Of a stretch of DNA of 11,269 nucleotides, positions 1 to 6,463 are shown in pieces. A program made the translations under genes and the position numbers. Source of the stretch: Candidatus Corynebacterium faecipullorum (GTDB taxonomy: Bacteria; Actinomycetota; Actinomycetes; Mycobacteriales; Mycobacteriaceae); assembly GCA_019114925.1 (NCBI GenBank), contig DXEO01000219.1, positions 1 to 11,269 on the forward strand, written 5' to 3'. How positions within the stretch are numbered: position 1 is the stretch's first letter; the number at the start of each line of letters is the position of its first letter. The notes below the pieces were generated by a model. That model had not been told where the DNA came from and made no database searches. It saw only the letters and a program-made list of their open reading frames with translations.

Positions 1-1
1 T

Positions 2-559
2 ATTCACCAAGATAGAAACTTCCCAGTCGACAGTGGCTTCGTCGAAGAAAAAGGCGCCGGAAAGGGCGAGAATTTCAACCTAAATATTCCTCTGCCTCCG
101 GGAAGCGGAGATCTCGTGTACGAAACTGCGCTAGCTGAGATTGTCATTCCAGCACTTGAGGATTTCAAACCAGAATTGATCATCCTAAGCACCGGCTACG
201 ACGCTGCGCTGATGGACCCGCTGGGCCGCATGATGGTGACAACCTCTGGGTACTACAACATGACAAAGGCGCTCGCAGCCACGGCAGACACTCTTTCTGA
301 AGGAAACCTTGTCGTGGTTCAAGAAGGAGGATACTGCCAATACTACGTTCCCTTCTGTGGTCTAGCCGTCCTGGAAAGCCTAACTGGTGAAAGCTCTGGT
401 TTTAAGGATGAGTATGCCGACATTGTGGATGGCCAAATCCGAAAGACCTTCACTCAGGAACAAATCGCCTATCTTCAGAAGGCCTATACATCGCACTTTA
501 ACGACAGCAGCCCGGCTTTAAACGCTCTCGTTGCAACAACTAACGATGGTGCCGTATGA
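2..559 (+). CDS. Class II histone deacetylase-like / acetylpolyamine amidohydrolase, 3' part
   Basis: This is the C-terminal 185 residues of a zinc-dependent deacetylase of the arginase/HDAC fold; the start lies outside the window. Family members hydrolyse acetyl groups from acetyl-lysine, acetylpolyamines or similar amides in the cytoplasm. Visible motifs are IHQDRNFP near the cut end, NIPLPPGSG at about residues 28-36, the TGYDAALMDPLG block with a zinc-ligand Asp (residue 67 of the fragment) and EGGY with the likely catalytic Tyr (residue 111). The upstream half carrying the His-His dyad and the D-x-H zinc ligands is not in view. A GTG at 116 is an internal valine, not the start, because the frame is open and homologous back to base 2. 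The stop overlaps the next gene's start in an ATGA, implying translational coupling to a permease. A role on acetylated polyamines is inferred from family and that neighbour; acetoin-utilisation (AcuC-like) or protein deacetylation cannot be excluded. Confidence 0.87.
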   Translation: MHQDRNFPVDSGFVEEKGAGKGENFNLNIPLPPGSGDLVYETALAEIVIPALEDFKPELIILSTGYDAALMDPLGRMMVTTSGYYNMTKALAATADTLSEGNLVVVQEGGYCQYYVPFCGLAVLESLTGESSGFKDEYADIVDGQIRKTFTQEQIAYLQKAYTSHFNDSSPALNALVATTNDGAV

Positions 560-2061
560 GCGACCAAATCCGTACACTTAAGACACACAACATCGTCTTC
601 CTTGTAATCGCTGCCGCCGCGCCTTTAACCGTTGTGTCCGCCGGCGTGACAGCGGCTTACGCTACGTCAGGGATGGCAGGAGTTCCACTGGGCTATCTGC
701 TGTGCGGAGCACTCGTTGCTTTCTTTTCGGTTGGCTTCTGCGCTATGGCTAAGCAAATTCCCAATACAGCTGCGTTCTTCTCCTATGTATCAGCTGGCCT
801 TGGGAAAAGTCACGGTTTAGCAGCATCGTCGCTGGCCGTCGTCTCGTACACTGCCATGCAAATCGCTCTATACTGTCTTCTTGGATACACAGCATCCAGC
901 CTTATAGATTCACTTTTCGGCATCTCTATTCACTGGGCAGTATGGTCCTTCATTGCATTAGCTCTGGTGGCATTTCTAGGCATTAAATCTGCCGATGCGA
1001 CATCGAGGATTCTCGGAGTTCTTCTTCTTCTAGAGTCTTGCGCTATAGCATTCTTCTGCGTTCTCGCAATTCGCAACCCTGTGGACGGCCTTTCAGTTGA
1101 CACGCTTTCCCCAACAGCACTGATTGGTGCTGGAACAGGCACGCTACTTGCTTTCACCATTGCTGGGTTCATGGGCATTGAGAGCAGCGCTATGTATGCC
1201 GAAGAAGCGGTCAATCCAGAGAAAACAATTCCAAAGGCAACCCTCATATCGATCTTGGTTATCTCTGCCTTCTATGGATTTTCATCATGGTCAATCGCCC
1301 AAAGCACTGGAGAGTCTCAGGTAGTCAGGGCAGCGCAAGAATCAGGATCAGACCTATTCTTCAATTTTATTGCGAGCCAAGGATACCAATCCATCGTTCC
1401 ACTAATTCAGCTTCTCTTGGTTACGTCCCTCTTCGCAGCAGTTACTGCCTTCCATAATTCGATATCCCGTTACCTCATGGCTCTAGGACGAGAATGGGTT
1501 ATTTGGAAGAATCTCGGCGCTGTCAGCGAAAATGGCGCCCCTGTTACGGCGTCCCTTTTCCAATCGTGCTTCGGTTTTATCGCTCTGTCCGCAGCCCTAG
1601 TCGCACAGATACTTTCGGGCTATGACGACAGTTTCCCATCAGCAATCGTGTTCTCTTGGATGAGCAATGCTGGCGGTTTCGGACTCGTTTTCTTGCTCTT
1701 GATCACTTCAGTATCGGTCTACTTCTATTTCAGAAAGCACACTGGCCTGTACCCCGTCTTCGTCACAAAGATTGCTCCGACCATTGCCATTATCGGATTC
1801 GGAACAATGTTCGTCCTAATCTTGGCCAATTTCGAGAATCTCATTGGAGATGCCGAATTATGGTACTTGGTCTTTGTTATTCCAACCATCATCCTCTTGT
1901 GTGGTGTAGCTGGTTTTGTCCGGGGCGAGCTGCTCAAGCGGTCTCACCCCCAGATTTACAGCAACATCGGTTCAGGCCACTCGCCCACTGAACATACGGC
2001 ACAGGGCAAGGAAACCTCTCCTTCGCGGACCACTCCCGTGCCTGCAACAGTAAACGACTAG
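556..2061 (+). CDS. APC-family amino acid/polyamine permease
   Basis: A 501-residue integral membrane transporter of the amino acid-polyamine-organocation superfamily, probably a proton-coupled importer with about 12 membrane spans. The first span (about residues 13-35, VFLVIAAAAPLTVVSAG) carries the usual APC substrate-loop region, and the family signature FMGIESSAMYAEEAVNPEKTIPKA falls at about residues 204-227 after the sixth span. The last 40 or so residues are polar, Ser/Thr/Pro-rich and look cytoplasmic. The ATG overlaps the deacetylase stop (ATGA at 556-559) and there is no strong ribosome binding site, so translation is probably coupled. The substrate is not determinable; an acetylated polyamine or other acylated amine would fit the partner enzyme. 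Several ATA isoleucine codons and low GC (about 42-47% in sampled lines) set this gene apart from those downstream, consistent with horizontal acquisition. Confidence 0.9.
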   Translation: MSDQIRTLKTHNIVFLVIAAAAPLTVVSAGVTAAYATSGMAGVPLGYLLCGALVAFFSVGFCAMAKQIPNTAAFFSYVSAGLGKSHGLAASSLAVVSYTAMQIALYCLLGYTASSLIDSLFGISIHWAVWSFIALALVAFLGIKSADATSRILGVLLLLESCAIAFFCVLAIRNPVDGLSVDTLSPTALIGAGTGTLLAFTIAGFMGIESSAMYAEEAVNPEKTIPKATLISILVISAFYGFSSWSIAQSTGESQVVRAAQESGSDLFFNFIASQGYQSIVPLIQLLLVTSLFAAVTAFHNSISRYLMALGREWVIWKNLGAVSENGAPVTASLFQSCFGFIALSAALVAQILSGYDDSFPSAIVFSWMSNAGGFGLVFLLLITSVSVYFYFRKHTGLYPVFVTKIAPTIAIIGFGTMFVLILANFENLIGDAELWYLVFVIPTIILLCGVAGFVRGELLKRSHPQIYSNIGSGHSPTEHTAQGKETSPSRTTPVPATVND

Positions 2062-2077
2062 GCCACTAGTGAGGCTC

Positions 2078-2090
2078 GTGTGCGGCACAC
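2078..2090. repeat. Short pseudo-palindrome GTGTGC-G-GCACAC
   Basis: A 6-bp perfect inverted repeat around a single G, 17 bp after the permease stop codon. It is too short to be a terminator by itself and lies between convergent genes, where an operator would have no obvious promoter to act on. It may contribute to a folded 3' end or be chance. Confidence 0.3.
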
Positions 2091-2156
2091 ATCCTGCAAG
2101 GCAATTACGTCACAAATGCACACAGTCCGCAGCAATGGTTCGACAGGGACGACGAA

Positions 2157-2195
2157 GGCGGTGATGACGATTCGTACAGTATCGTCATCACCGCC
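2157..2195. terminator. Strong hairpin between convergent transcription units (putative bidirectional terminator)
   Basis: Arms GGCGGTGATGACGAT (2157-2171) and ATCGTCATCACCGCC (2181-2195) are perfect 15-bp complements around a 9-base loop. The element sits in the 194-bp gap between the + strand permease and the - strand transporter, where a shared terminator is expected. No run of T follows on either strand, so it is not a canonical intrinsic terminator; U-tract-poor terminators are common in high-GC actinobacteria. I see no gene in the rest of the 2062-2255 gap. Confidence 0.6.
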
Positions 2196-2255
2196 CACTA
2201 GGATTTCTAGCCCCGTCTCGGTTCCAGTTCGTTAGCTCAACGCTCGTCGCTCGCT

Positions 2256-3485
2256 CTAAGCCCAACCCGCCGGCACTAAACCGAGAATCGAAATGATCGA
2301 GTAAATGAAGGCCAGAACGTAGACCACAATGATCGTGCCCTGAATGACCGGGTGCGCGAGTCCGCCCACGTTCCAGCCTGGGTCGCGGTCGCCCTTCTTT
2401 CGGGAGGCATGCAACAGCATCACCGGAATGACGGACATGATGGCGCCCGCGAAACCACCAGCATAGGACAACGCCGCAACGAAGCCACCGAGACCAGCGA
2501 TGGAAATCACCAGTGGCGGAACAACCGTCAGCGCCACTGCCACAATGCGCTGTTCCTTCAGGCCTTCCCAGTGGAAGATGTCTAGGACGTTACGCATGGT
2601 GGTAAAACCAATGGCCAGGAAAGAGGTCAGCATGGCCGCCAGGGCAAAGATATTGGCCAGGTAGTAAGCCACCGGGCCAAGCGCCTCACCCCAGGCAATG
2701 GTCACCACTTCGGTGACCTCCATGCCGAGCAGACCAAGCGCGGCAAAAGGAACCAGCGCCAGGGTAAAGCCCGTGATGACCATGCCCATAACGATTGCCC
2801 GCGCGGTCTGCTGCGGCTTGGCCGGGTCCATGCCTTGGACCAGCTCCGGAACCACATACTGTGCCAAGAAAGAAAACACCGCCAGGTTCAGAATCGGAAC
2901 GATGAAGAAGGGGTGAAGAACCAAGAGGTTTTCTACTTTGATGCCTGGGCCCAGAATCGTCCAGCCACAGAGGACAGCGATAATGATGGCCATGCCTGCG
3001 GTGATGGCTCCTTCAGTCTTACCCGTGGTGTGCAGCCCGCGGTACATCACCCAGGAACCGAAGCCAAAAAAGATCAACGTGCCGAGGAGCGGCGGCAACT
3101 CGAAAATATTGTTGATCAGATCGCCCGAACCAGCGGCATAGGCGATAAGCGCGCCGATGCCGTTGACTATGATAGCCACGAAAACCAGCCACCGGCCCCA
3201 CTGCCCCAGGTAATGCTCCGCCAATCCGGAAACCTGCAGCGGCGCCTTGGTGCGCATGGCTGACTCCGCCACATACAGCATAGAAATCGTCGTGAGCGTA
3301 CCGGCCACGAGCAGGGCGATGACGAGCGCGAGGAATCCACCGTTGCGGGCGGCATAAGGAATGGAGAGGACACCAGCACCGATGTTGGTGCCGAAGATAA
3401 GGGCAATGCCCTGCACGAAGGACAGCGCGGGTTTGAATTCCGCCGTGGACTCATCCTTCTGCGGCACGGAAGTGTTGTTGGACAA
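2256..3485 (-). CDS. Aromatic/hydroxy amino acid permease-type transporter (HAAAP/APC fold)
   Basis: A 409-residue membrane protein with about 11 hydrophobic spans. The N-terminus is short and polar, then residues 22-44 hold the motif GTNIGAGVLSIPYAARNGGF, whose unwound first span (GTNIGAG, 32-38) is typical of the HAAAP family of proton-coupled tryptophan, tyrosine and serine carriers. The QYVVPELVQGMDP segment in the middle also fits that family. The start is TTG (3485-3483): no ATG or GTG lies usefully upstream, and GGAG is placed 6 bases before it (3495-3492). It lies 71 bp downstream of gabT1 on the same strand, with a hairpin between, so it is probably a partly attenuated second gene of that operon. 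By position it could import GABA or another transaminase substrate, but it does not look like the classical GabP (AAT family), so the substrate is open. Confidence 0.87.
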   Translation of the reverse strand: MSNNTSVPQKDESTAEFKPALSFVQGIALIFGTNIGAGVLSIPYAARNGGFLALVIALLVAGTLTTISMLYVAESAMRTKAPLQVSGLAEHYLGQWGRWLVFVAIIVNGIGALIAYAAGSGDLINNIFELPPLLGTLIFFGFGSWVMYRGLHTTGKTEGAITAGMAIIIAVLCGWTILGPGIKVENLLVLHPFFIVPILNLAVFSFLAQYVVPELVQGMDPAKPQQTARAIVMGMVITGFTLALVPFAALGLLGMEVTEVVTIAWGEALGPVAYYLANIFALAAMLTSFLAIGFTTMRNVLDIFHWEGLKEQRIVAVALTVVPPLVISIAGLGGFVAALSYAGGFAGAIMSVIPVMLLHASRKKGDRDPGWNVGGLAHPVIQGTIIVVYVLAFIYSIISILGLVPAGWA

Positions 3486-3491
3486 GGACTT

Positions 3492-3495
3492 CTCC
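3492..3495 (-). promoter_or_regulatory. Ribosome binding site supporting the TTG start of the permease
   Basis: On the minus strand GGAG lies 6 bases before TTG at 3485-3483. It is the only Shine-Dalgarno-like sequence near the open end of the reading frame and decides in favour of the unusual TTG start. Confidence 0.6.
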
Positions 3496-3522
3496 GATAA
3501 CTAAGGACTAATAAAACAGGAG

Positions 3523-3546
3523 CTCACCCGGAAAGATCCGGGTGAG
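3523..3546 (-). terminator. Intra-operon hairpin between gabT1 and the permease gene
   Basis: CTCACCCGG (3523-3531) and CCGGGTGAG (3538-3546) form a perfect 9-bp stem with a 6-base loop, starting 10 bases after the gabT1 stop codon in the direction of transcription. On the minus strand the hairpin is followed after a few bases by a short T-rich stretch (TGTTTTATTA), so it resembles a weak intrinsic terminator. It would terminate or reduce read-through into the transporter, or protect the gabT1 message 3' end. Confidence 0.6.
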
Positions 3547-3556
3547 GAAAAATGAA

Positions 3557-4885
3557 CTACTTGTATTCGTTGAACTGCTTCACGACGACCTGCAGCGCTT
3601 CACGCCACAGATCTTCGGGGATGGCCAGGGAAGGCAGGAAGCGGATGACGTTGTGGTCGAGGCCGCAGGTCAGCAGCAGGACGCCCTCAGCCTTGGCGGC
3701 GTCGGCAATCTTGTGCACCAGCTCGGAGTCCGGCTCACCCTCAGCGGTGACGAATTCGAGGGCAAGCATGGCGCCGCGGCCGCGGAACTCGGCCACGCGC
3801 TCATCGCCCAGGATGGGTTCCAGCTCCTCGCGGGCGACCTTCTCTAGGTTCTGGGCACGCGCACCGAAGTCCTTCTCTTCGAATTCCTTGAAGGTGGCCA
3901 GTGCAGCAGCACAGGCCACCGGGTTACCGGTGTAGGTGCCGCCCAGGCCACCTGGCTGCGGCGCATCCATGATTTCCGCACGGCCGGTCACCGCGGACAG
4001 CGGCATACCGGAGGCAATGCCCTTCGCAATGGTCACCATGTCCGGAACGATGCCCTCATGGTCGGAGGCGAACCAGGTACCGGTGCGCATCATGCCTGCC
4101 TGGATCTCGTCGACGATGAAGACCACGTCGTTCTCGTTGCACCACTTCTGGATTGCTGCAAGGTAGCCCTCGGCCGGGACGACGAAGCCGCCCTCGCCCT
4201 GAATCGGCTCAGCAACAACGCAGGCCAAGTTGGCTGCGCCGACTTCCTGCTCAATCATGGTGATAGTCTTCTGGGCTGCCTCGGCGCCGCTCAGGCCGTC
4301 ACGCAGCGGGTAGGACATCGGCGCGCGGTAGATCTCCGGCGCGAAGGGGCCGAAGCCATTCTTGTAGGGCGACTGCTTGGCGGTCATCGCCATGGTCAGG
4401 TTGGTGCGACCGTGGAAGGCACGGTCCATGACCACGACACCGCGCTTGCCGGTGTAGTTACGGGCGATCTTCACTGCGTTCTCCACGGCCTCTGCGCCGG
4501 AGTTGAACAGTGCGGTCTTCTTCAGGTGATCACCCGGGGTGACCTCGTTGAGCTTTTCCGCCACGGCCACGTAGGACTCGTACGGGGAAATGGTGAAGGA
4601 GGTGTGGGTGAAGTGTGCGACAGCTTCCTGCACCGCGGCTACGACGGCCGGGTTAGAAGCGCCGGCAGAAGTCACGGCGATGCCGGAAGCGAGATCGATG
4701 AAGCGGTTGCCGTCGGCGTCGGCAAGAATGCCGCCATCCGCATCCACCACGTAGCCCGGAAGCGAGGGCGCCATGCCTGCGGGGAGGGCATTCTTGCGGC
4801 GCTCATCCAGGGCGGCGCTCTTCGGGCCCGGGACCTGTTGGCCCAGGTGGCGAGACTGCTCAATGTGGTACTGAAGTTCCTGCAT
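3557..4885 (-). CDS. gabT: 4-aminobutyrate (GABA) aminotransferase, class III PLP enzyme, copy 1
   Basis: A 442-residue cytoplasmic PLP enzyme predicted to move the amino group of 4-aminobutyrate to 2-oxoglutarate, giving succinic semialdehyde and glutamate. Landmarks are NSGAEAVENAVKIAR (phosphate-binding region), HGRTNLT (Arg equivalent to the substrate-carboxylate Arg of E. coli GabT), EPIQGEGGF (Glu that gates the dual substrate pocket), VDEIQAGMMRTG with cofactor Asp259, and TIAKGIASGMPL with Schiff-base Lys288. Length and motif order match bacterial GabT. A GTG 12 codons upstream (4921) is possible, but ATG at 4885 has AAGGA five bases before it, and it aligns exactly with the start of copy 2. 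It is transcribed divergently from pucR1, the likely regulator, and followed by a transporter gene. No gabD partner is nearby. Another omega-amino acid substrate is possible. Confidence 0.93.
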   Translation of the reverse strand: MQELQYHIEQSRHLGQQVPGPKSAALDERRKNALPAGMAPSLPGYVVDADGGILADADGNRFIDLASGIAVTSAGASNPAVVAAVQEAVAHFTHTSFTISPYESYVAVAEKLNEVTPGDHLKKTALFNSGAEAVENAVKIARNYTGKRGVVVMDRAFHGRTNLTMAMTAKQSPYKNGFGPFAPEIYRAPMSYPLRDGLSGAEAAQKTITMIEQEVGAANLACVVAEPIQGEGGFVVPAEGYLAAIQKWCNENDVVFIVDEIQAGMMRTGTWFASDHEGIVPDMVTIAKGIASGMPLSAVTGRAEIMDAPQPGGLGGTYTGNPVACAAALATFKEFEEKDFGARAQNLEKVAREELEPILGDERVAEFRGRGAMLALEFVTAEGEPDSELVHKIADAAKAEGVLLLTCGLDHNVIRFLPSLAIPEDLWREALQVVVKQFNEYK

Positions 4886-5002
4886 GGTCTTCCTTTTGTG
4901 TTCGGATGAATAGGATGCCACTTAGTGTGGCCCCTACCACCCCGGCGCCACTATGGACAGGGTGTATAAATTTTCTGTCTATAGCTGTGTACTCTGTCCA
5001 CC
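4886..5002. promoter_or_regulatory. Divergent gabT1-pucR1 control region with CTGT-type repeats
   Basis: This 117-bp region must hold both promoters. Three related direct repeats, CTGTCTA (4975-4981), CTGTGTA (4985-4991) and CTGTCCA (4994-5000), start 10 and 9 bp apart, about one helical turn each, and an inverted copy TGGACAG lies at 4954-4960. They are a good candidate operator for the adjacent PucR regulator. TACTCT at 4990-4995 fits a TANNNT -10 element for pucR1, placing transcription start at or next to its ATG. TATACA read on the minus strand (4967-4962) is a possible -10 for gabT1, with no good -35, which would suit an activated promoter. These promoter calls are by eye. Confidence 0.5.
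4889..4895 (-). promoter_or_regulatory. Ribosome binding site of gabT1
   Basis: On the minus strand AAGGAAG precedes ATG (4885-4883), with AAGGA ending five bases before the start codon. The alternative upstream GTG has no comparable site, so this fixes the start. Confidence 0.75.
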
Positions 5003-6448
5003 ATGCGTGAGATCTCCTTCCGCTGGCTGCTCAACCAGCGCTCTTTAAACCTGCGAAACATCGTCACCGGTAGCGCTACGTTCAACACTATCCACGCCTC
5101 CGAGCTCGCGGACCCCAGCGAGTTCACCTCCCCCGGCGCGCTCATGCTCACTCTGGGGCTTGCTTTTCAGGAAGAACCGGAGGGCTTCGAGCGCTATGGC
5201 GCGGCTCTGGCCGCGGCCGGCGTGCAGGGCATCGGCTTCGGTACCGGGCTGGCCTTCGGTGAGGTCCCCAAAGAACTTATCCGCGCCTGCTCCCAGCACA
5301 ATCTCACCCTCTTTGAAATCCCACGCGCCACCCGCTTCGTATCCATCACCACGGCCGTGGCTCAAGAACAGGCTCGCTTGGACAACAACGCGCACTTTGC
5401 ACTCCACCGCCAGCAGGAGCGCCTCAACCAGGCGGCGGCCACGAGCATCGGCGCACTCATCGCACAGGCAGGCAAGGAACTCGGCGCCGCGGTAGCAATA
5501 GCCAGTTCCTCCGGAGCGGTGGTCAGTCGCAGCGATCGCGGCCGGCTCAGCGCGGCCGACTCCGCGGTGGAGGCCGCGGAGCAGACGGGGCGGGGAACGG
5601 GGACGTCGACAAGCACAGGCGCCACCATCACCAGCATCTTCGGTTCGGCGGGACGACGCTGGGCCATCGCGGTAACGCGTGCAGAGAAGTTCGATTCCTA
5701 CTCCCGCGCGCTCATCCGGCACCTCGCGGGCCTGGCCAGCCTGCTCTTAGATCATCCCGACACCACTGCGCACACGATCCTCGGAGCGTTGGCGCTTGAT
5801 GCCCAACTGGCCGGCGTTGACTCCCCCGCCCTGCAGGCGGCTTTTCATATGGTCGATAGCCATGACCTCATCGATGTCCTGTTTCTCACGGCAGTTTCCC
5901 CCTCCCGCCTCGCGCGGGCTTTGAGCAAGATCGGAAAAGCCGAGCCTCTCAACCTCATCCGCCCGGAACACGATTCGGCGCTTATCGCACTTCCCCCGGG
6001 CACCGCGCACCCAGGTTTAAGCGGGAAACACACTCGCTACCTCCGCACATCCATCCTGCAGCGCATCCATTGGCAGGCGTTGACACCGGCGCTCTTGTCC
6101 TCTCTCCAGAGCCACGCGCGCAGCCTGCCACTCGGCACGGTGGCGCCTTTCGATTCCGCCGCACCCACGTGGTTGGCAGAACCCGGAGTACCCGAGGCCC
6201 TCGCTGCCCGGCGCGCGGCCACAGTCAGACTTCTTACCGAGCACGATGCGCAGCACAATACGGAGTTGCTCGCTACTTTGCGTGCCTTCCTCGTGGGCAA
6301 CGCCAACCTGGCCACTGCCGCTGCAGAGCTTGGGGTTCACCGGCACACCGTGCGTGCTCGGTTGGATAAAGTGGAGCAACTCTGTGGCGTGGACTTGGCC
6401 AACCCTGTAACCCGCGCGGAGCTTCTCTTACTCAGTATTGACTCTTAG
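5003..6448 (+). CDS. PucR-family transcriptional regulator 1 (candidate GABA-responsive regulator)
   Basis: A 481-residue DNA-binding regulator. Residues about 5-125 form the PucR N-terminal sensory domain, seen in FRWLLNQRSLNLRNI and in GVQGIGFGTGLAFGEVPKELIRAC followed by LTLFEIP. The middle (about 130-400) is less conserved and includes a Gly/Thr/Ser-rich linker near residue 195. The C-terminus (about 430-480) is the PucR helix-turn-helix, NLATAAAELGVHRHTVRARLDKVEQL followed by LANPVTRAELLLLS. ATG at 5003 is the first start after an in-frame stop at 4982 and lacks a Shine-Dalgarno sequence, so the transcript may be leaderless. It diverges from gabT1. I recall that C. glutamicum GABA genes are controlled by a PucR-type regulator called GabR; by position this gene is the best counterpart, but I do not assign the name. 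Confidence 0.88.
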   Translation: MREISFRWLLNQRSLNLRNIVTGSATFNTIHASELADPSEFTSPGALMLTLGLAFQEEPEGFERYGAALAAAGVQGIGFGTGLAFGEVPKELIRACSQHNLTLFEIPRATRFVSITTAVAQEQARLDNNAHFALHRQQERLNQAAATSIGALIAQAGKELGAAVAIASSSGAVVSRSDRGRLSAADSAVEAAEQTGRGTGTSTSTGATITSIFGSAGRRWAIAVTRAEKFDSYSRALIRHLAGLASLLLDHPDTTAHTILGALALDAQLAGVDSPALQAAFHMVDSHDLIDVLFLTAVSPSRLARALSKIGKAEPLNLIRPEHDSALIALPPGTAHPGLSGKHTRYLRTSILQRIHWQALTPALLSSLQSHARSLPLGTVAPFDSAAPTWLAEPGVPEALAARRAATVRLLTEHDAQHNTELLATLRAFLVGNANLATAAAELGVHRHTVRARLDKVEQLCGVDLANPVTRAELLLLSIDS

Positions 6449-6463
6449 CTGACTTTTATGGCC

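Noticed and set aside
116..118. GTG at 116 as the start of the deacetylase gene
   Set aside because: Upstream sequence in the same frame is open to base 2 and encodes family-typical residues (IHQDRNFP, NIPLPPGSG), so the valine is internal.
2130..2255. Fragments resembling tRNA arms (GGTTCGA near 2137 and TTAGCTCAA near 2232)
   Set aside because: They do not fit together into a cloverleaf: no acceptor or anticodon stems can be built around them, so neither a tRNA nor a tRNA-derived attachment site is supported.
4058..4909. 283-codon open frame on the plus strand opposite gabT1
   Set aside because: It is fully contained in the gabT1 coding region, is Gly/His/Val/Leu-rich as expected of a GC-codon shadow, and has no ribosome binding site or domain.
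4886..4921. GTG at 4921 as a longer start for gabT1 (12 extra residues)
   Set aside because: The extra residues lack a ribosome binding site, and the ATG at 4885 has one and aligns exactly with the start of the paralogue.
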